This document shows, one piece after another, positions 1-15,124 of a stretch of DNA of 64,000 nucleotides. Each line of letters begins with the position of its first letter. Positions within the stretch are counted from its first letter, which is position 1. The translations under genes and the position numbers were made by a program. Origin of the DNA: Shinisaurus crocodilurus (Eukaryota; Chordata; Lepidosauria; Squamata; Shinisauridae); contig CM037879.1 of assembly GCA_021292165.1 (NCBI GenBank), positions 21,103,525 through 21,167,524 of the forward strand. The letters run 5' to 3'. The notes below the pieces were generated by a model. The model made no database searches. It was not told where the DNA came from and saw only the letters and a list, made by a program, of their open reading frames with translations.

Positions 1-314
1 ATTATACCACAAACTATACCCACTGGTACTCATGCAGCTACACTCCACATTATCATCACTGTGGCGATGAATCTGTTACGTGTGAAAAAGTGTTACATTT
101 TCCCAAGTATAAAATAAAGTGCTTCAAAGCAACTGTTTGAAAAAAGCCATACTCCTGAAAACACCACTACTGTTTTGAGGACAGCTGTCTGGATGGATGA
201 TGCACTTGGAATAAAACAAATGTGCAGAAACTGATCGTGCAGAAAGGTTTATGGGCAGGCCTAGCAAAGCTCCTTTCTGTTTGTTTGGCTACAGGGTTCA
301 GTATACACCCCTAC

Positions 315-410
315 CTGCTGACAACGCTTGATTTTGATCTGTATGATGGGCCAGAAGCGGATCATGTTCTCCAGAAGAACCACCCTGCTGGCTGAAGGTA
401 GGACGTTCAC
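315..410 (-). CDS. CUL9: CUL9 coding exon 17 (DOC domain), last exon in window
   Basis: The acceptor TCTAACAG ends at 411 and the donor is CAGCAG|GTAGGG. The 96 bases (32 codons, phase 0 at both ends) encode [20 protein letters not shown] and [12 protein letters not shown], the DOC-domain segment that precedes the GGIDTRVRG turn in CUL9. Bases 1-314 are intron, with no exon seen. Confidence 0.93.
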
Positions 411-3400
411 CTGTTAGAAAAAGAGCCAAGTCTCATCAGGACACAAAAGTACTAATGCAGTAAACAATCCTCCATCACTTGCAGAAGGAGGCCACTAATC
501 AAGAAAGTACTTCTCTGTGCAAGTACTTCCTATAAATGTAAAAAACCAGAGCTCTTCTCACTACAACTGTAGGGAATGTCACGGCAATACAGCACACATT
601 TTAGGAATGGCACGTGAGCAGCTTTTTGGTGAGCAGGGGAGGTGGGGGCGGGAGAGAAGCGGTCCTATATAATAGAAGCAGAAAGGAAGAATTCAGGTAA
701 TGGGGGGGGAAGTTGGTCTGGCACAAAGCACAAAAGCCACAGGACACCCATTCTTTCAATTGATTTTGAGGCTTTTGGGGATGGGGAGACATCACCCAGT
801 TTTTCTGTACTATCAAGAAGCCAAGAATTTCCCTTTCCCCAGGACTTGTGAGCCTTTTAGAGTGTGATTTCCCCTGTTATTTCTGAATGCAACCATAGTC
901 AGCTTCATGTAGATGTTAAAAAGCCTAGGGGGTAAACTAGAGCCCTGAGGAACCCCATGGGTCAAAAGCCAAGAGGCTGAGCAGCAGTCCCCCACCCCCC
1001 AGACCACCTGGATCAATCCACTGCAACATGGTACCTCCAAGACCGATACTGGCCAAGCATCCCAGAAGAATACCATGACAGATGGTATCAAATGCTGCGG
1101 AGAGGCCAGCAGATCTAACAGGGATGCACTCTTACTTTCTAGCTCCAAGGCTGTATTCATCCCAAGACCAAGCCTGAACCCAGACTGAAAAGGATCCAGA
1201 TAATCTATTTCATCTAAGAAAACCTGGAGTTCTGATGCCAATTGCTCCAAGCATTTACCCCAAAAAGGGATATTAGAGACTGGCCAATAATTATCACGGG
1301 TGGTGGGAGACAATGAAGGTCTTACGACAGCCTCCTTTAAAGAAGCTGAAACTTCAAGAAGGCGTTTATAAAGAGATCATTAGGCGATCAATCCAGGGTT
1401 GGGTGGCTCAACACAAATGCATGTTCTACATAAACGATCAATGATTGGGGCCTGCATTTCAGCAACGTGGTAGGGAACTTTCAGATGTAAAGCCTTCAAT
1501 CCTGAAATTCATGGCCAGAAAAGTGTAGGTCAACTTAGATAGATTACAGCACTCACAGTATTGAGCTCAGTAGTGATGCTGGATGTGTTCTCTCCTCCCA
1601 TGACCACAATCCGAGCTGGCATGTAGCTGGAATCCTCACTTGCCACTAGTAAAGTCATTTGCCTGTAACAGGAGAGAAAGAGTGCCTTTGGTATTCAAGC
1701 GAAGCCCTTGGTAGAATCCCAGCAACTGCCACAAAGCAGGAGAGACCATCTTCTTTGATAGGCACAAGCATTTCACCCTGGTACAATAAATAGCCACAAT
1801 TTTCATATCTGTCCCTACCCCCCAAAGAATCACTCAAAACACAAAGAAACCAGGTGGCCAAATAACAGCTAAGCTTGCCCTTAATCTTATGAATGTCACC
1901 TGCACCATCACTCAAGTCCATCCCTTTTCTGTTGTCTTGGAAAGCTCCAATTCCATTTGTCCAGAGAAATTTCTGACTAAGATTCCCTACTGGGACTCAC
2001 CTGACTACCACTCCACGGTGCATGTAGACATTGATGTAGTGGGAGCCTGTGCTGCCATTAGACTCCCAGTATGTCTTTGGATTCCTGTCTGTCAGCTTGC
2101 TGGCTCGGTGGGGGTTGGAGGAGACTTCCACCCTCTCCCAACACTTGTCCTCCTTCACCTCCACATTGGAACCTAGGTCACAAAATAAATAAATCTGGAG
2201 TTGGAGAAGATTAGCCCTTACACAAGCAGGTTCATGCAGGTAAGTTCCCCACCTCCCAAGTTCCTTTCTCAAAGGCATGAGTAACTCACCCTGGCAAAGG
2301 TTGCGCAGGAACACATCAAAAAAAGGGATGTTGATAGGCTGCTGGCTACGTCTATGTTCCTCTATCTGGCCCAGAACCATCTGCAGTAACACGGGAAGTA
2401 GCAGAACCATCAAAGGTATTAATAGAACTCAAGACCTGATTACAGTGAGGCATTTGCTCTTGACCCCACCAGTGACGTGGAGCAGAAAATTTTCCAGTGC
2501 TTTCTTTTTCCATGGAATTTTTTCCATTTCATAAGTTCATTAGGAACAATGAAAGGATGCCAATTACATGGGATACTTTTTTAGCGTTGTTCTTTATTTT
2601 ACTTGTACTTAGTAAACATGCTAAATTAGTGATTTTCTGATGCAAACTGATTTTTTCCTGAAGCAAATGGCCCTATGCAAATTAGGCTAATTTGCATAGG
2701 GTCATTTGTATTGGAAAGTTTTCAGTAAGCCTGCACAAAGATGCCTGGCAGATTGTACTCTCTTGACAGTTTGGATTACTGGAGTTGGTGGGATCCATTG
2801 ATGTGGGTTTAGCCTAATTTCCATAGGAAGACTTTCCAGAAAGTTTTTCAATTCAAAATTTTCTGGAAAACCCACCTCACTGCACCCCACCTACTCCAGT
2901 AATCCAAACTGTCAAGAGAGCACAATCTGCCAGGAATCTTTGTCCAGGCCAAGTCAATCAACAGAGAGATCAGAATTCCACAACCTCAAAGGAGCACAAC
3001 TTCTGCAACGCTGGCCAAGCTACTGATACTCAGTGCCCTGCCTGTAATTTGGCTAGCCATCCCAACCCATGCAAAGGATATCAGAGTCACCTGGATGCAA
3101 CCAGCCAGAATGCTGGTCGTCATCTTCTTATAAAGGCTGGCATATTTCTCACAGTCTGTCACAAGGTCACGCAGCTCCGTCACTAGCAATAGATTGGAGT
3201 TGTGCTTGTCCATAGCTTTGGTCAGAGCCTCCTTTGTGCCCACCCGACACATCACAACAGCACAGTCTTTGTTGGTGGTGGCTAGACGATGCAGGAAACG
3301 GATGAACTCCTGTACAACCTGTAGACACAAGGGCAGCAATGCTTTGTTGGTAGTGCACAGGGGGTGGGTTCTCCATCTAGCTTCTACACAAACACTCTGG

Positions 3401-6400
3401 ATGGCTTTTGGCAAATCACAGCCTTCCTTTGCATCTCTGTTCCCCTTTCTATCCTCCATCTCCAGGCGTATTGCCTACTTGGTTAGTGCCCTATCACCAG
3501 CTTTCCCCTTTTTAGGAAATGTTGTTGAAGCAGAAGCTAACCTACATCTTCAAATGTATCTAGGTGCTTTTGACTTCCTGGTCCTGTTTCCATCAGGTTT
3601 TCAATCTAGATATAGCTCAAGTAGCGTGAACTTTGGCTGATGATCTATGCGTTGAAATTACTAAAGAAGCTTGGATCTCAGTTTCATTTCTTTTCATTTA
3701 TTACATTTCTAGACCACCCAATAGCCAAAGCCCTCTGGGTGGTTCACAACAATTCATAAAATTACAAACCACAAATACACCCATCACTGGTGACTCAGCT
3801 CTACCGGCTGCAGAGTTGTAGCTGTGGACTTCCCCAACACATTTCTAAGTCTGAAATTTGAAGTGCTAGCAGGGACCAAAAATGATTTTTTCCAACTACA
3901 TTCGATTAGGAATCTGCAACTTGATAAACATGCTCACTAGTATTTCTCATGTTAGATGATCTCCAAATGACTTTCACCAGCCCCTCTTGCTTTCAGTCTT
4001 TCAAGCCACGTCCTAATTAGTGCCTCACCTCCCGTTCATTGCTGTGAGCACTCATAGAGGACAGACAGGGCTCAATGCACTCGTGCCAGGGCAGCATATC
4101 CTCCTGGGAATTGTCCAAAAACTTATTCAGAATCCTGAGACAAAGAGAAGATGGTTAGGGGAACAAAGTTCAGTTCTGCCTGAACTCCAGTCCAAGTGTA
4201 ATAGGGTCACTTCCAGAGCTAAAGAATCCGTTCCATTTCTAATCATGTCCTTCTTTCCAAAACAGGACAATTCTTTTTTTTAATGTTAAGATGCTCGGGA
4301 ACCATTCAGGATTGAGACTCCTCCACAAGTCATGTTCACTACAAACTCAACTCCTACCAAAAACAAAAACATCCCCACCACCCAGAAACTACCTTCCCTG
4401 AAATCTGAGGTTTGCTTAAGGATCCCCAAAACCATTTGATGACAACCACGGCAATGCACTAAGTGTTCTTCCTCATGATTCTGATCACACACAACTGCCT
4501 CTCAACATATGTGCTCTGCTTCAGTTCCTTCATATGCAATCTGAAGGACTACAGGTAGCCCCCCTGCATTGTTTCCCCTGGAGAACCTCTCAAGCGTGGG
4601 GCCGAAAATGTATGGCCAGCCCCTATTTAAAGCTTCAAGAATCTCCACAGCTCCCCACTTCTTCGAGAGGATGAAAATCTACAACCACAGCCTAGGTTGT
4701 ACTGCACCTACCAGAGATAAAGTCTACCCAAGTCTCACAACCTCCCATTTCTGTGACCTAAGCTGGGCTTGTGCTGCTGCAGGAAGGCCAGCCAGTAACA
4801 TTATTTGCTAGTAAATTCCTTTACCCCTTAAACCCTCATGCTAGGCAAACGGGGGAGCTGGCTGCTGGAGTCGGATTACAGGCTGGAAAGCTGGCTGGCT
4901 GACTGCAACCGAAACGCTGCACGCTGCGCAGAGAGAGGGGGAGAAAGCTGGGCTTGTGCTGCTGGAGGAAGGCCAGCCAGTAACATTATTTGCTAGTAAA
5001 TTCCTTTACCCCTTAAACCCTCATGCTAGGCTTCCCCAGACCCTCCAGAAGAGCGAGGTGCCCCACCGTAAGAAACCACTCAAGACACATTTGCTTTCCC
5101 TGCATCCAATATGCCTCGACCTTGTTCTAAAACATCCTTCCCCTCCCCACCCTGCTGCCCCATGAGAGTGAAGTACATTAGTTCCCCAACATTCTGTGCC
5201 CCCAACCCAGGCACAGCCACGCTTCTGTCTTTTTCACCCCACCTCAGCATGCCCATCTGTACAGTCTTCTCGGCTCCTAGCTGTTCTAGGGTTTTCATCA
5301 GCAGCAAGAAGTGCTCGCGGTCTGGCAAGAGCTCAGTGCCATTTCCCTCAGGGCAGACAGCCTCATCACACAGGCAGCGCTCCAGTGCTAGCACCACCTC
5401 CTTTGAGAAGCTGGTCTCATGGAGGTTTCTTAGCAGTGTTGGTACATCCATGTCCTTGAGCTCAAAGGATGCCTCAGACTCTGAGAGAAAGGAAAAGAAA
5501 GTAGCGTAGAATGGTTTAGGATAGGATAGGATCCTTCTCAGCCAGAAGCACATTCCCTTAAATGACCAATGAGAAAACCTTGGTTGGTGATCATGCCCCA
5601 CCAAGCATGTTGAGAATGCCACTGAAAGAATCACAATGACATGTTTATCTCTCACCTTTCAAGCTTCTAAGGCAGGGTTGCAGAACCTCAGGCCCGAGGT
5701 CCAAATCCGGCCCTCTGGAGTTCCCCAGATCGCCATACCCCTCCTCCTGACCCCACCCCCTCTCACCCAACCACCAATTGTTTGGTGATTTCCTGGCTTT
5801 TGTGCAGTATTTTCCCCATTCTAGAGGGTTGAAATGTCTTTCCTAAGGCTTAGTTACTGGCAGTCTTTAAGCTATAATATGCTGGTATTTTTCATAGTTT
5901 GGCCCTATTTGCCTTTGGCTCCACCCATTTTGCCTTTGGCTCCACCCACCACTGGAATGTGGGGGGGGCAGAAGCTTCTCTGATATGGAATTCAGCCCTC
6001 AGGCTGAAAAAGGTTCTGCACCCATCCTAAGAAGACAAAGGAAACACACATCACCAGCAGAGGGGGGGGGGGGTTATGGATGAGAGGCAGAAGTGCACAG
6101 TGCTGTAGGGAACAAAGCACACCTGGCCAATCTTCTCCAAGGTTATGAGTAGTAAATCGTGCTGAATTTGCCAGCAAAGGAGCCAAAGGCAACCCATGCA
6201 CATGCTTTCCGGTATCACAAAGCAGAGTTTGACGGAAAGGAAGCACAGTTGCACACATTGATACTGTCACGCAAAGAGGGGCTACGGATCAGGACCAGTG
6301 GACTTGGAGTAATCCATACCTGCATTCTCCTGGCTCAGTGGCAACTTATGCTCAGACAGACGGTTAAGCACTATCCGAGCCAACATCTCGTTGGAGCTCT

Positions 6401-9400
6401 GGCCTGCTCGACAGCAGCTCTGCAGGACTGAGTGGAGGTCACAGTTTCCCAGCTGCTCTGCCAGGCCCTTATGATTGTTGATCAGCATGTTCAACACCAA
6501 GAGCCCATTTTGCACTGCTGATGAGGCCCTGAAGAAAGGAGGAGGAAAGGGTGACTGACTGGCCCCAATCAGCATGACCATATGGGGCTGTGCAGGAGGA
6601 TGTCAGGAAGAAAAACGAACATAAGGACTATTCATACGCAGCATTTTCCAGTCCCAGAGAGATGAGTAATTCAAGCAACAGGAAATTAGGAGCCTGCCAG
6701 GCTGGCTCAGAGTTGAAGATGGAGAAGGGGAATTGAAAAGATGCCATACCCATTGGATTCCCCCTACAAAAATCCCTCACCCCAGAAGTTCTAAAAATAA
6801 AAGGGGCTTTCAATGTTACCCCCATAGACTGGGTTCTCCTCAACCTCAATTTATTTTAATCCAATTGATTTATTAGTGCTCTTCTATTGCACCAAGATTC
6901 CCTTTTCACCTTACCCAGGTGTGCCCAACATCTTCTCAATAGCAGTACGGATGGCACACAGCAAGTTATCAGAATCCTTGCTGGAAGCAGAACCAATGCT
7001 GGCAAAGATCTCCCGCATCATCTGGGCATCCGAGTGGTTCAGAGGGTATGACTTCCCACTGGTACCCAGCAGCTCACAATTCCCAGCACCTACCAGCACT
7101 TTCAGTGCCTAGAAATGCAAAAGTAGGGACTGAATCAAGATGACAACAATAAGCAAAACAGTTTCCCCCTTTCCCAACAATGGTAGTATCACCGCCACCC
7201 TTTTCATCATACTCCAGTTCTCCAAACTCTTGTCAGTCCTCACAAGTACAACAGCTCCTGAACAAAGCCCAGCACATCTTGCTCCCCATTCTCTTCTTGC
7301 TGACTGATACCCTCCCCTGCACCACTAACCACATACTGGTGAGCATACTTTCGATGCTCCCTGACCGTCCTGTGACTGAGAGTCCATTCACACAAGTTGA
7401 ATTTCCTACATATGCAATCTCCTACACAAAAGCATCAGTGCAAGATGCACCTTTTGTGAAGGAGCTATGTAACCCATCCCATATTTATGTAACACTAATC
7501 TCCAAAACAAATTGTCTTAATTATGTTGCTTTTAATGGTTATTTGTCCACCATTCAGAGTGAAGCATTCACTACTCTGAACCTACAGAATTGGCCTCTAC
7601 ATTTTATTTTAACAAACGAAACTCCCGCATGCCAATCCCTCATTTCAACTGCTTATGACATAAGATACCCATCCTCCCAATCCTGTTCCCTTGCAGGCAA
7701 CTCTTGCCCATTTGTACGTCCTCACTTACTGCCAGGCCAGCCTGCTGCACCAACGCTGATGTAGGATACTCCTGCATGCAGCCCAACACGGCACGCACCC
7801 CGCCTTCTGTGGCAAAGAGAACTCGCCAGTCGTATTTTGCCATGAACACGTAAAGCAGTCGCAGGGCCATCACCACCAGCAGCTTCTCTTTCACTTGGTT
7901 GCTCAGCAGCTCCACCAGCATCTTCACCATTTTCTCTCTGAGGACAACAAAGGGGGCTGTTATCCTACAGATGTGTGGTTACTTATGGCTGGGTGAAGGA
8001 AGCCCCAGCCTGTGTTCCTAGACAGTCTCTCCTAAGGCAAACAGAGGGGCCAGCTGGTGATCTGAGAAACTGGAGTTGAGCTCAACAGATGGCAGGGAGA
8101 GCGCTGCTCCAAATTTGGAAGAATGCACATATATGGCTTTATGTTAGAACACAAGACAACACAAACATTCCCTTATTTATTTTTTTCCTTTAAAAAGCAG
8201 ACATTTGTGCACATGTATTAACACATATCTAAAACTACAGACCAATTCACATAAAATGCCAAACCATGATTTGGTATTACATAAGTAAGCATCAGCTTGT
8301 GCACCTCCACCCCTCCTCTAGCGCACACATTTTCCCTTCCTGATTTCTTGGTTTGCAGCAAACTAGAGTTTTGGTGACATCCAAACCAGACAGACTACTA
8401 TTTATGCAAACACAAATTGGACAAGGAGTGTGTAAGCCCAAGGCTCACTCATGTAACACCATGGCTTGCTGTTACATGTGAATCAGCCCTTTGGAGCCCG
8501 AATCAGAATTACTTTAAAAAAAAAAAAAAAGTGACAGCTTCACTAAAGATCTATCAGCTAATATTTTCCTTTTCTACCCACAGCATCCTGCTCCTGCTCT
8601 CCAGGACAGCTATGGAACTGCAAGTGACCCTCCTGCAGTTATTGCCTGGGGCAGGAAGAGAACTGACCTGATTGACGGTCCACCGTCTACTTTGATGATT
8701 TGTCTCTCTTGACCAGGTTCGTCCTCCAAGATCTTGGTAATGAATCTGAGTCCAGCCATCTGCAGCGCAACCTCAGAACTAGATTTCTGGATTATGTCTA
8801 CAACATCTGCTAGCTTCTCCAAGGAGCTCCTCTTCCCTGCCACTTTCACACTGCAGAAAGCTGATCGGGATCAAAAGAGATCAGTATAAGAGTCTTTTAA
8901 CCACCACCCCATTTCAAACAGTTTAGCAACACCATATCATTTCTTCGCCATTACAGCCCTCCACACCCAAAAACTCTCTCTCTCTGAAATAAAAAACATT
9001 TTTTTCCTGAACTTACTGGGCTCAAAATGAATATGTGTGGGGGAGTGGGGGGGGGGGGATGCTGTCCGGTACTTACTTTTGGCCTTCTCATCCAGCGTGT
9101 CTGGGAAGGAAAGTCCTTCTACTTTGAGGAGTTCATTAATCAGCTGCGTGTCGGTTTTCTCTGCCGCAGCTGGAGCTGGGGAAGGCACTTCAGCAGAGGG
9201 CGACTCCTTCTTGGCCTTTTTGGATGCCATGGCTTCAGGAAGGCCACCAGAGTTCACAAGGATCAGATCTGCATTTTGGCAGTCCTGCTCTGCCCCTCCT
9301 TTGCTGAAGGAATACTTGAGATACACGTGGGAACTGTGCAGGTCGCTTCGGGTGCAGCCCTGGCAATGCTTGCTCAGGAGCTGCAGCACTTTCTGAGCCA

Positions 9401-12400
9401 ACTCTACTGACATAGGCAGCTGGATGAGGCCTTCTTCATCTAGTTCCAACAGCTTGAAAGACAAAAGGTGGTTAAAATAGACAGACTGCTCTGTAAATAT
9501 TGTGTTTCTGAAGCCCAGCAGCAATTATTAGAGGGCAAAGGAAGTAGGGAAATTATCCAAGCCCCATTCTGTCAAGGAGGCCAGCCATATACTAGGGAAA
9601 GGGAGGGGAAGAGTGCCATTTCTGGCTGCCAGATCACACATTGGATACAATGATTTGGCAGGCAAGAACAGTTGAAGGTGCCATTCCAATCTCCTCCTTC
9701 CAGCACAGTTACATGTTTATTTTCTCTTTGTTTTCTCTCAGGCCAGACTCATTCCGCTTACCTGCTCTTTGTAGTTCTGCTGGATGAAGTGAACCACTTC
9801 CTGTTGTTCGTGCTGTTCTAGCTTCTTAATGAAGAAGAGCAGCTCCCACCATTCAGCCCGGCTCAGGGTCCCAGAGTTTTCATTCATCTGATCTGTCAGG
9901 TATGGCAAGGAGTACAGCCCCCCAAGGGGTTTGCAGTAGAAGGTCTGAGTCACTGCATGCAAAAAAATAAGGCCATGTAAGCTTTTCTAGCTGCTCCTGA
10001 TATACACAACTAAGACCCAGTTCATAAGTTAACCAAGTGACTTGGCTGCCATTTGCCTATGGCTCCATCCAACATTGCTCCTGGAGCAGGGGATAAGGTA
10101 CTGGTATGCAGTGAGAGGAGGAGACAAAAAGGGCAGTAGTGGATGTGAGTACTTGAAGCTCAGAATGCAGAGGGAGGGGAGAAATGAGTAGCTGCTCAGC
10201 CTACATAAAAAGCAGATCACATGATAAAACATGAAATAGCTGAGCTACAATTCATCGTTCAACGTTATCTCCTGTGGCTTGAATAGGGACTTAAAAAAAG
10301 AAAAGAAATCACACTATACGTGTTAATCAGTTCACCAGTGCAAGAATGTCTGTGTTATCACCCAGCAACTGTTTTGTGAATGGCCCTGTAAATAAGGTCA
10401 TTATCACTGCCTGTACTTTCTGCATTACAATTCCCTCTGAATTTGCTGTTTACAATTCCCCCCCAACTGTGTGCGTGCGTGTGTGTTGGAACTCAGGATA
10501 ACACTTCTTGAATCTGTATAGTCCACCAAAGCTTATGCCACAATAAATTTGTTAGTTTTAGAGGTATCGCAAGACTCTTTGTTGTTTATGATAAAACTGT
10601 TTCTGTGCAATACCACTTCAGACAGCACATGGGGGGAATCACATACATGAATGCTTCTCCCCCAAGTAGAGAGCACTCAGAATACTCCTGCTGGTGGAAA
10701 GGAGCGTGGGGAGGTGATCTTTACCAATTCCCCTTCCTTCTGCAGCATCCAGCACTACCTCCCTTATTGTTCTGGAGGATCCCCCAAACTACTGGAACAG
10801 ATGGGGGGGGGCATAGGGACCGCAGGGAGAGGGGGAATCAACAAAGATTACTGCCTCCTCTGTTCCACCAGTGGGATCCCTCTGCTGGATCAGAAGCCTC
10901 TCACTGAAAGGAGGAGCCCTTCTGTGCATGGGAGGCAGATTCTGGATCTAACCCACGTACATTAAAAAAAACTAGCAATGATAGAGAAAAAGCCAGGCTT
11001 GAACTTACATTTCTGATATGCAAGTTTCCTACATGCAGGGAGTTATTTATCTGTGGGAGCATTCAATCATATGATTCCCCAGTCTTAATGTACACTCGAG
11101 AAATAGTTTCATCAAGTGACCTGCTCTTTACATAGATCAGGCCACAGCCAGGTGCAGGAAGTTAGATATCAACAGACTGGAGCTTTCTACCACTAGTATA
11201 ACAACCATGATCACTAATTACTCTTATGCAGCTACATACGCAGAATTGTCATTAGGTACTACACTGATAACACACTTGGTTGCAAGTTATAGTTCCATCC
11301 AGGGATTCTTACCTCACAGCTAATGTTGGACAGGTATTATGGCACAGGTGAATAAAGCTGACTCTGAAATCACCCTTACCAATGTCACCTATGCAACTTG
11401 AAGCAGGGAGTGTTCTGAATTATCCTGTGAAAAATCATTTTGTGGGCCAGATTAAAGAAACCAGAAAAAAAAGAGTGCGGTGAGAAATGTTGGGAGGAGG
11501 GGGGGGGGGGAATCCTCAAAAATGCCTTGGCCTAAGGCACGCAACACTGTGCCCTCCAGATATGTTGGAGTACAGCTCCCATAACCCTCGACCACTGGCC
11601 AGGCTGAAGGGAGTTGTGGTCCAAAGCATCTGGAGGGCATCAGGTTATCTACCCTGGCCTAAGGACATTTTTATAAACATTATGAATCCTTGAATCAAAC
11701 CACAAAATATGCTGGGGGCACATATACACACCCAGTATGAAATGTTTCCCTGGAGGCCATTTCACACCTTCCTCTCACTTCCCTGCACCCATTAATCCAA
11801 CCCTGATACACCATGGGAAGAAGGAGAGGAAAAATGCAGTGAAAGCGTAAGGCACAAAAAAGCCTTCAACAACCTTCAGCCATTAGACACGTCACATCGC
11901 TACAGATGAAAATGGAAAATGTTGCAGAAGAAAGGTGTGACATTACCTTTCTCCATCCCATAGGACTTAATCCTAAAAATAAAAAAAAGCTACTAATGTA
12001 GCCCAGAGCCTAAAAGCAATTGAGCATAATTGTTTCTCTCTAGGAATATACCTAAAATGTTATCATTCCACTGGTGGAAAGAAAGCAAAACAAGCAACAA
12101 TTGTGACATTCATAAATGTGCAATAATGCAAACTGGAATTGTGTGTGTGTGTGTGTGTGTGTGTGTACAATTGCTCACACTGCTCCTAACCTCACCTGTG
12201 GGTAGTTTCAGGTTCTCTGTTAGACTGGATACCTTTTCTTGGGCAGCCTCCTCTTCAAGCTGCTCCCCAGAGCCAATAATCTCTACCATATGCCAGTGCA
12301 CCCAGTAGGTGCGCCCAGTAGACTGCCACAAAACCTGTGAAACAAACAGAACTGTATGGTCAGAATCAATCACTGGCCCAAATCTTCCATGTCACATCAT

Positions 12401-15092
12401 GGGAGCTCTGAAATGAAAAACCACAAAACCTGGCAGAGGCTTGTACACTATTCATTAAAAGATGTAGGGAACAGAGGATAGCTATAATTTTAGTTAAGTT
12501 TATGTCCAACAAAATCCTAGATCACATCATAGGAGTCATCAGCTTGCATGCCTATGCCTCTAGTATAAATTAATTTGGCAAAATTAATTTAAGCTCACTG
12601 TAAGGTTGGCACTGATCAAATATTGTCAACTGTCCAGTCAATTAATTAAATTAAGGATGGGGGGGGGGCAATTTCAGTTCTGCTTCTCCCTCTAGAATCT
12701 CAATATTTAGGATATATCTAATTAAATTTTAATTTTCACATAAAATCTTAAATACATACTTGTTCAAGCTAAAATTATTGTAACAAACTTTTCTGGCCTT
12801 CACAAAGCTCATGGTGCGACACAAAGTGCTACTGAAAATATTATTTTCCTGGCTCATTGTTCCAGCCCACCTCCATCATCCCTCTATAATGTAAACACAT
12901 TTTTACTTCCTAGAAAGCAGATACAAAATACTCTTTGACTGGGTTCACATAACACTACAACCCATCGTGGGTAACTAGCCACAGCGGGTTGTTGTGTCGT
13001 GCGAACCTGCACCACTTCCCTCAGGGTGGCTTTGGGGGGAGGGGGCAACAAGCCACCCTTTGTTCTAGGGGTTGTTGTACCCACGATGGGTTGCCATGCT
13101 GTCTGAACATGGGTGACTGATCCCACTGTGGGTACAGGGAAGTGGCGAGTGAGCCACTCAGCAAGAGTGGAAAAAAAAACCCTTCCCACTCTTGTCAAGT
13201 TCGTCAAGGACACTGCCAATGACAGCGGCTCCAAGTGTCTAAGCAGCATTTTGTAGAAGTCATCACTGGCTCAGTCTCCCCCATGCCAACTGCGACCACT
13301 TTTGTAGTTGTGGTGGCTTCCCTCCACCTTTTTCTTCTGGAGATCACTTTTTGCAATCTCCAAAGTGACAACCCCTCCTAAGTGCCCATGTGGCACATTG
13401 GAGCTGCTGTCACTGGTTCACCACCCTTTAAAAAAAAAAATTTTTTTTGCACAAATTTGTTATTTTATATTACTTTTTGTATCTGATTTTCAGATGTGCG
13501 CAGGTGCACAACTCTGACTATCCCAAATGTGCAGCCTTGACTCATCAATGCCCTGGATGGTGTCTCCTGTCAAAGTACAGGAGGCACCATACATGGACAT
13601 TGACAAAGCAAGGTTACAAATAGGTTAATTCGTTGCTTTGCTTCTCATTTGACAGCTGTCAAATGCCAAACTGTCAAGTGGGAAGCAAAGCTGCAAGGGG
13701 ATCTTTGCTGGCAAAAAGGGGTGGCATGTAGAATCACCCCCTTCCCAGCAAGATCCTCTAGTTTTTTGTTTGGACCTGACTGTTCTCAGTGTTCTCCACC
13801 TTTTCCACCCTTTCCTGAGCCTCTAGGTGCTCAGGAAAGTGGAAAAGTGCAAACCACCTCATTTACAGGAGCACAAAGTTTTGACAGCTGTCAAAACTCA
13901 GGCTTCCTTTTAAAACAGGTTTTCTGACAGGGCTAATCAGGGTTTTTTGATAGGGACATATGCAGTCATGAAATCTGCATATGTCCCTGTCCGAGAGGGA
14001 CAACCCCCAAATGAGCATGATCATCTGTTAGGCAGACTGCGAGTTGTTCCACAAACAACCCACACTGCGTAGCTTATTTGCAGGATGGGTTGTCATGTCA
14101 TGTGTATGCAACCTTTTTATCCATTCACTTGCCTTTTTTTCAAATAAGAATCTTCACACTTTCACCTATATTGTGCCACGTGTGAAAAAGCTATTCCACT
14201 CCTTTAATAACAAAATTTAAGAACGGTAAAGGCAGGTGACTGGTACATGTAACTCACTAGCTATCAGGCTGACCAACAGTTTCTCTTAATGCTCCCCTTT
14301 GCACGCAACTTTTGGAAGGGTGATCAGCATTTCTTCCTGAAGTATATAGTTAATGATTGAAGCCTCACTAGATAGGGTTAAAGAACATGATGTTCAGATC
14401 TGATCATCAGACAATTTCATAGTTGCTGAGATTCATAAGCATGACTGTAATACGTAAGTATGTGGCCAGATTGACCTTTTTTTTTTTGTAAAAAATATGC
14501 ACTCACAGGACTGGATACATCCCTAGTGCCAAATCTCCTACAAATGTGATGCTCACAAAAGGATGCTGAAACTTGTCACAGCCCTGTACAACATAGATAC
14601 CTAAATATGACAGGATCAAGCACACTGACTATGGTTTCCAGAATTTGAATTATTATTCCAATCCTGCATGGCCTGGATGGAGAGCACCTTCAACTACAGA
14701 CGTTTTAAAAATGCTTTCTTGCCATAAGCAGGAATCTAAACAGAACACAATTAACCTGATTGAGGAAATCATTCCTAATCATCATCTGAGGACATAGGAT
14801 AAGTTGAATAAATAATAGAATGCTATTTAAGTATAACTGCAGAGAAAGATATATAGCCAAGCACAAGGACAAGTAATTCTGCCATACACACAAACAATAA
14901 AAATGTAATGTGACATGTACAAAGTGGTAAAAATGTCATATAGAACAGGACATTCAACAAATACGAGATCCAAGCAGAGTATTAAACCCGATGAATCATC
15001 AATATAACTTTCTGTCCTAGAAGTGATAGTTCATTTTGGGTCAAAGACGTCTGAAAGAAATGATGAGGGCTGAGCTGAAAGTGGGAGGGTGC

Positions 15093-15124
<32 letters not shown>

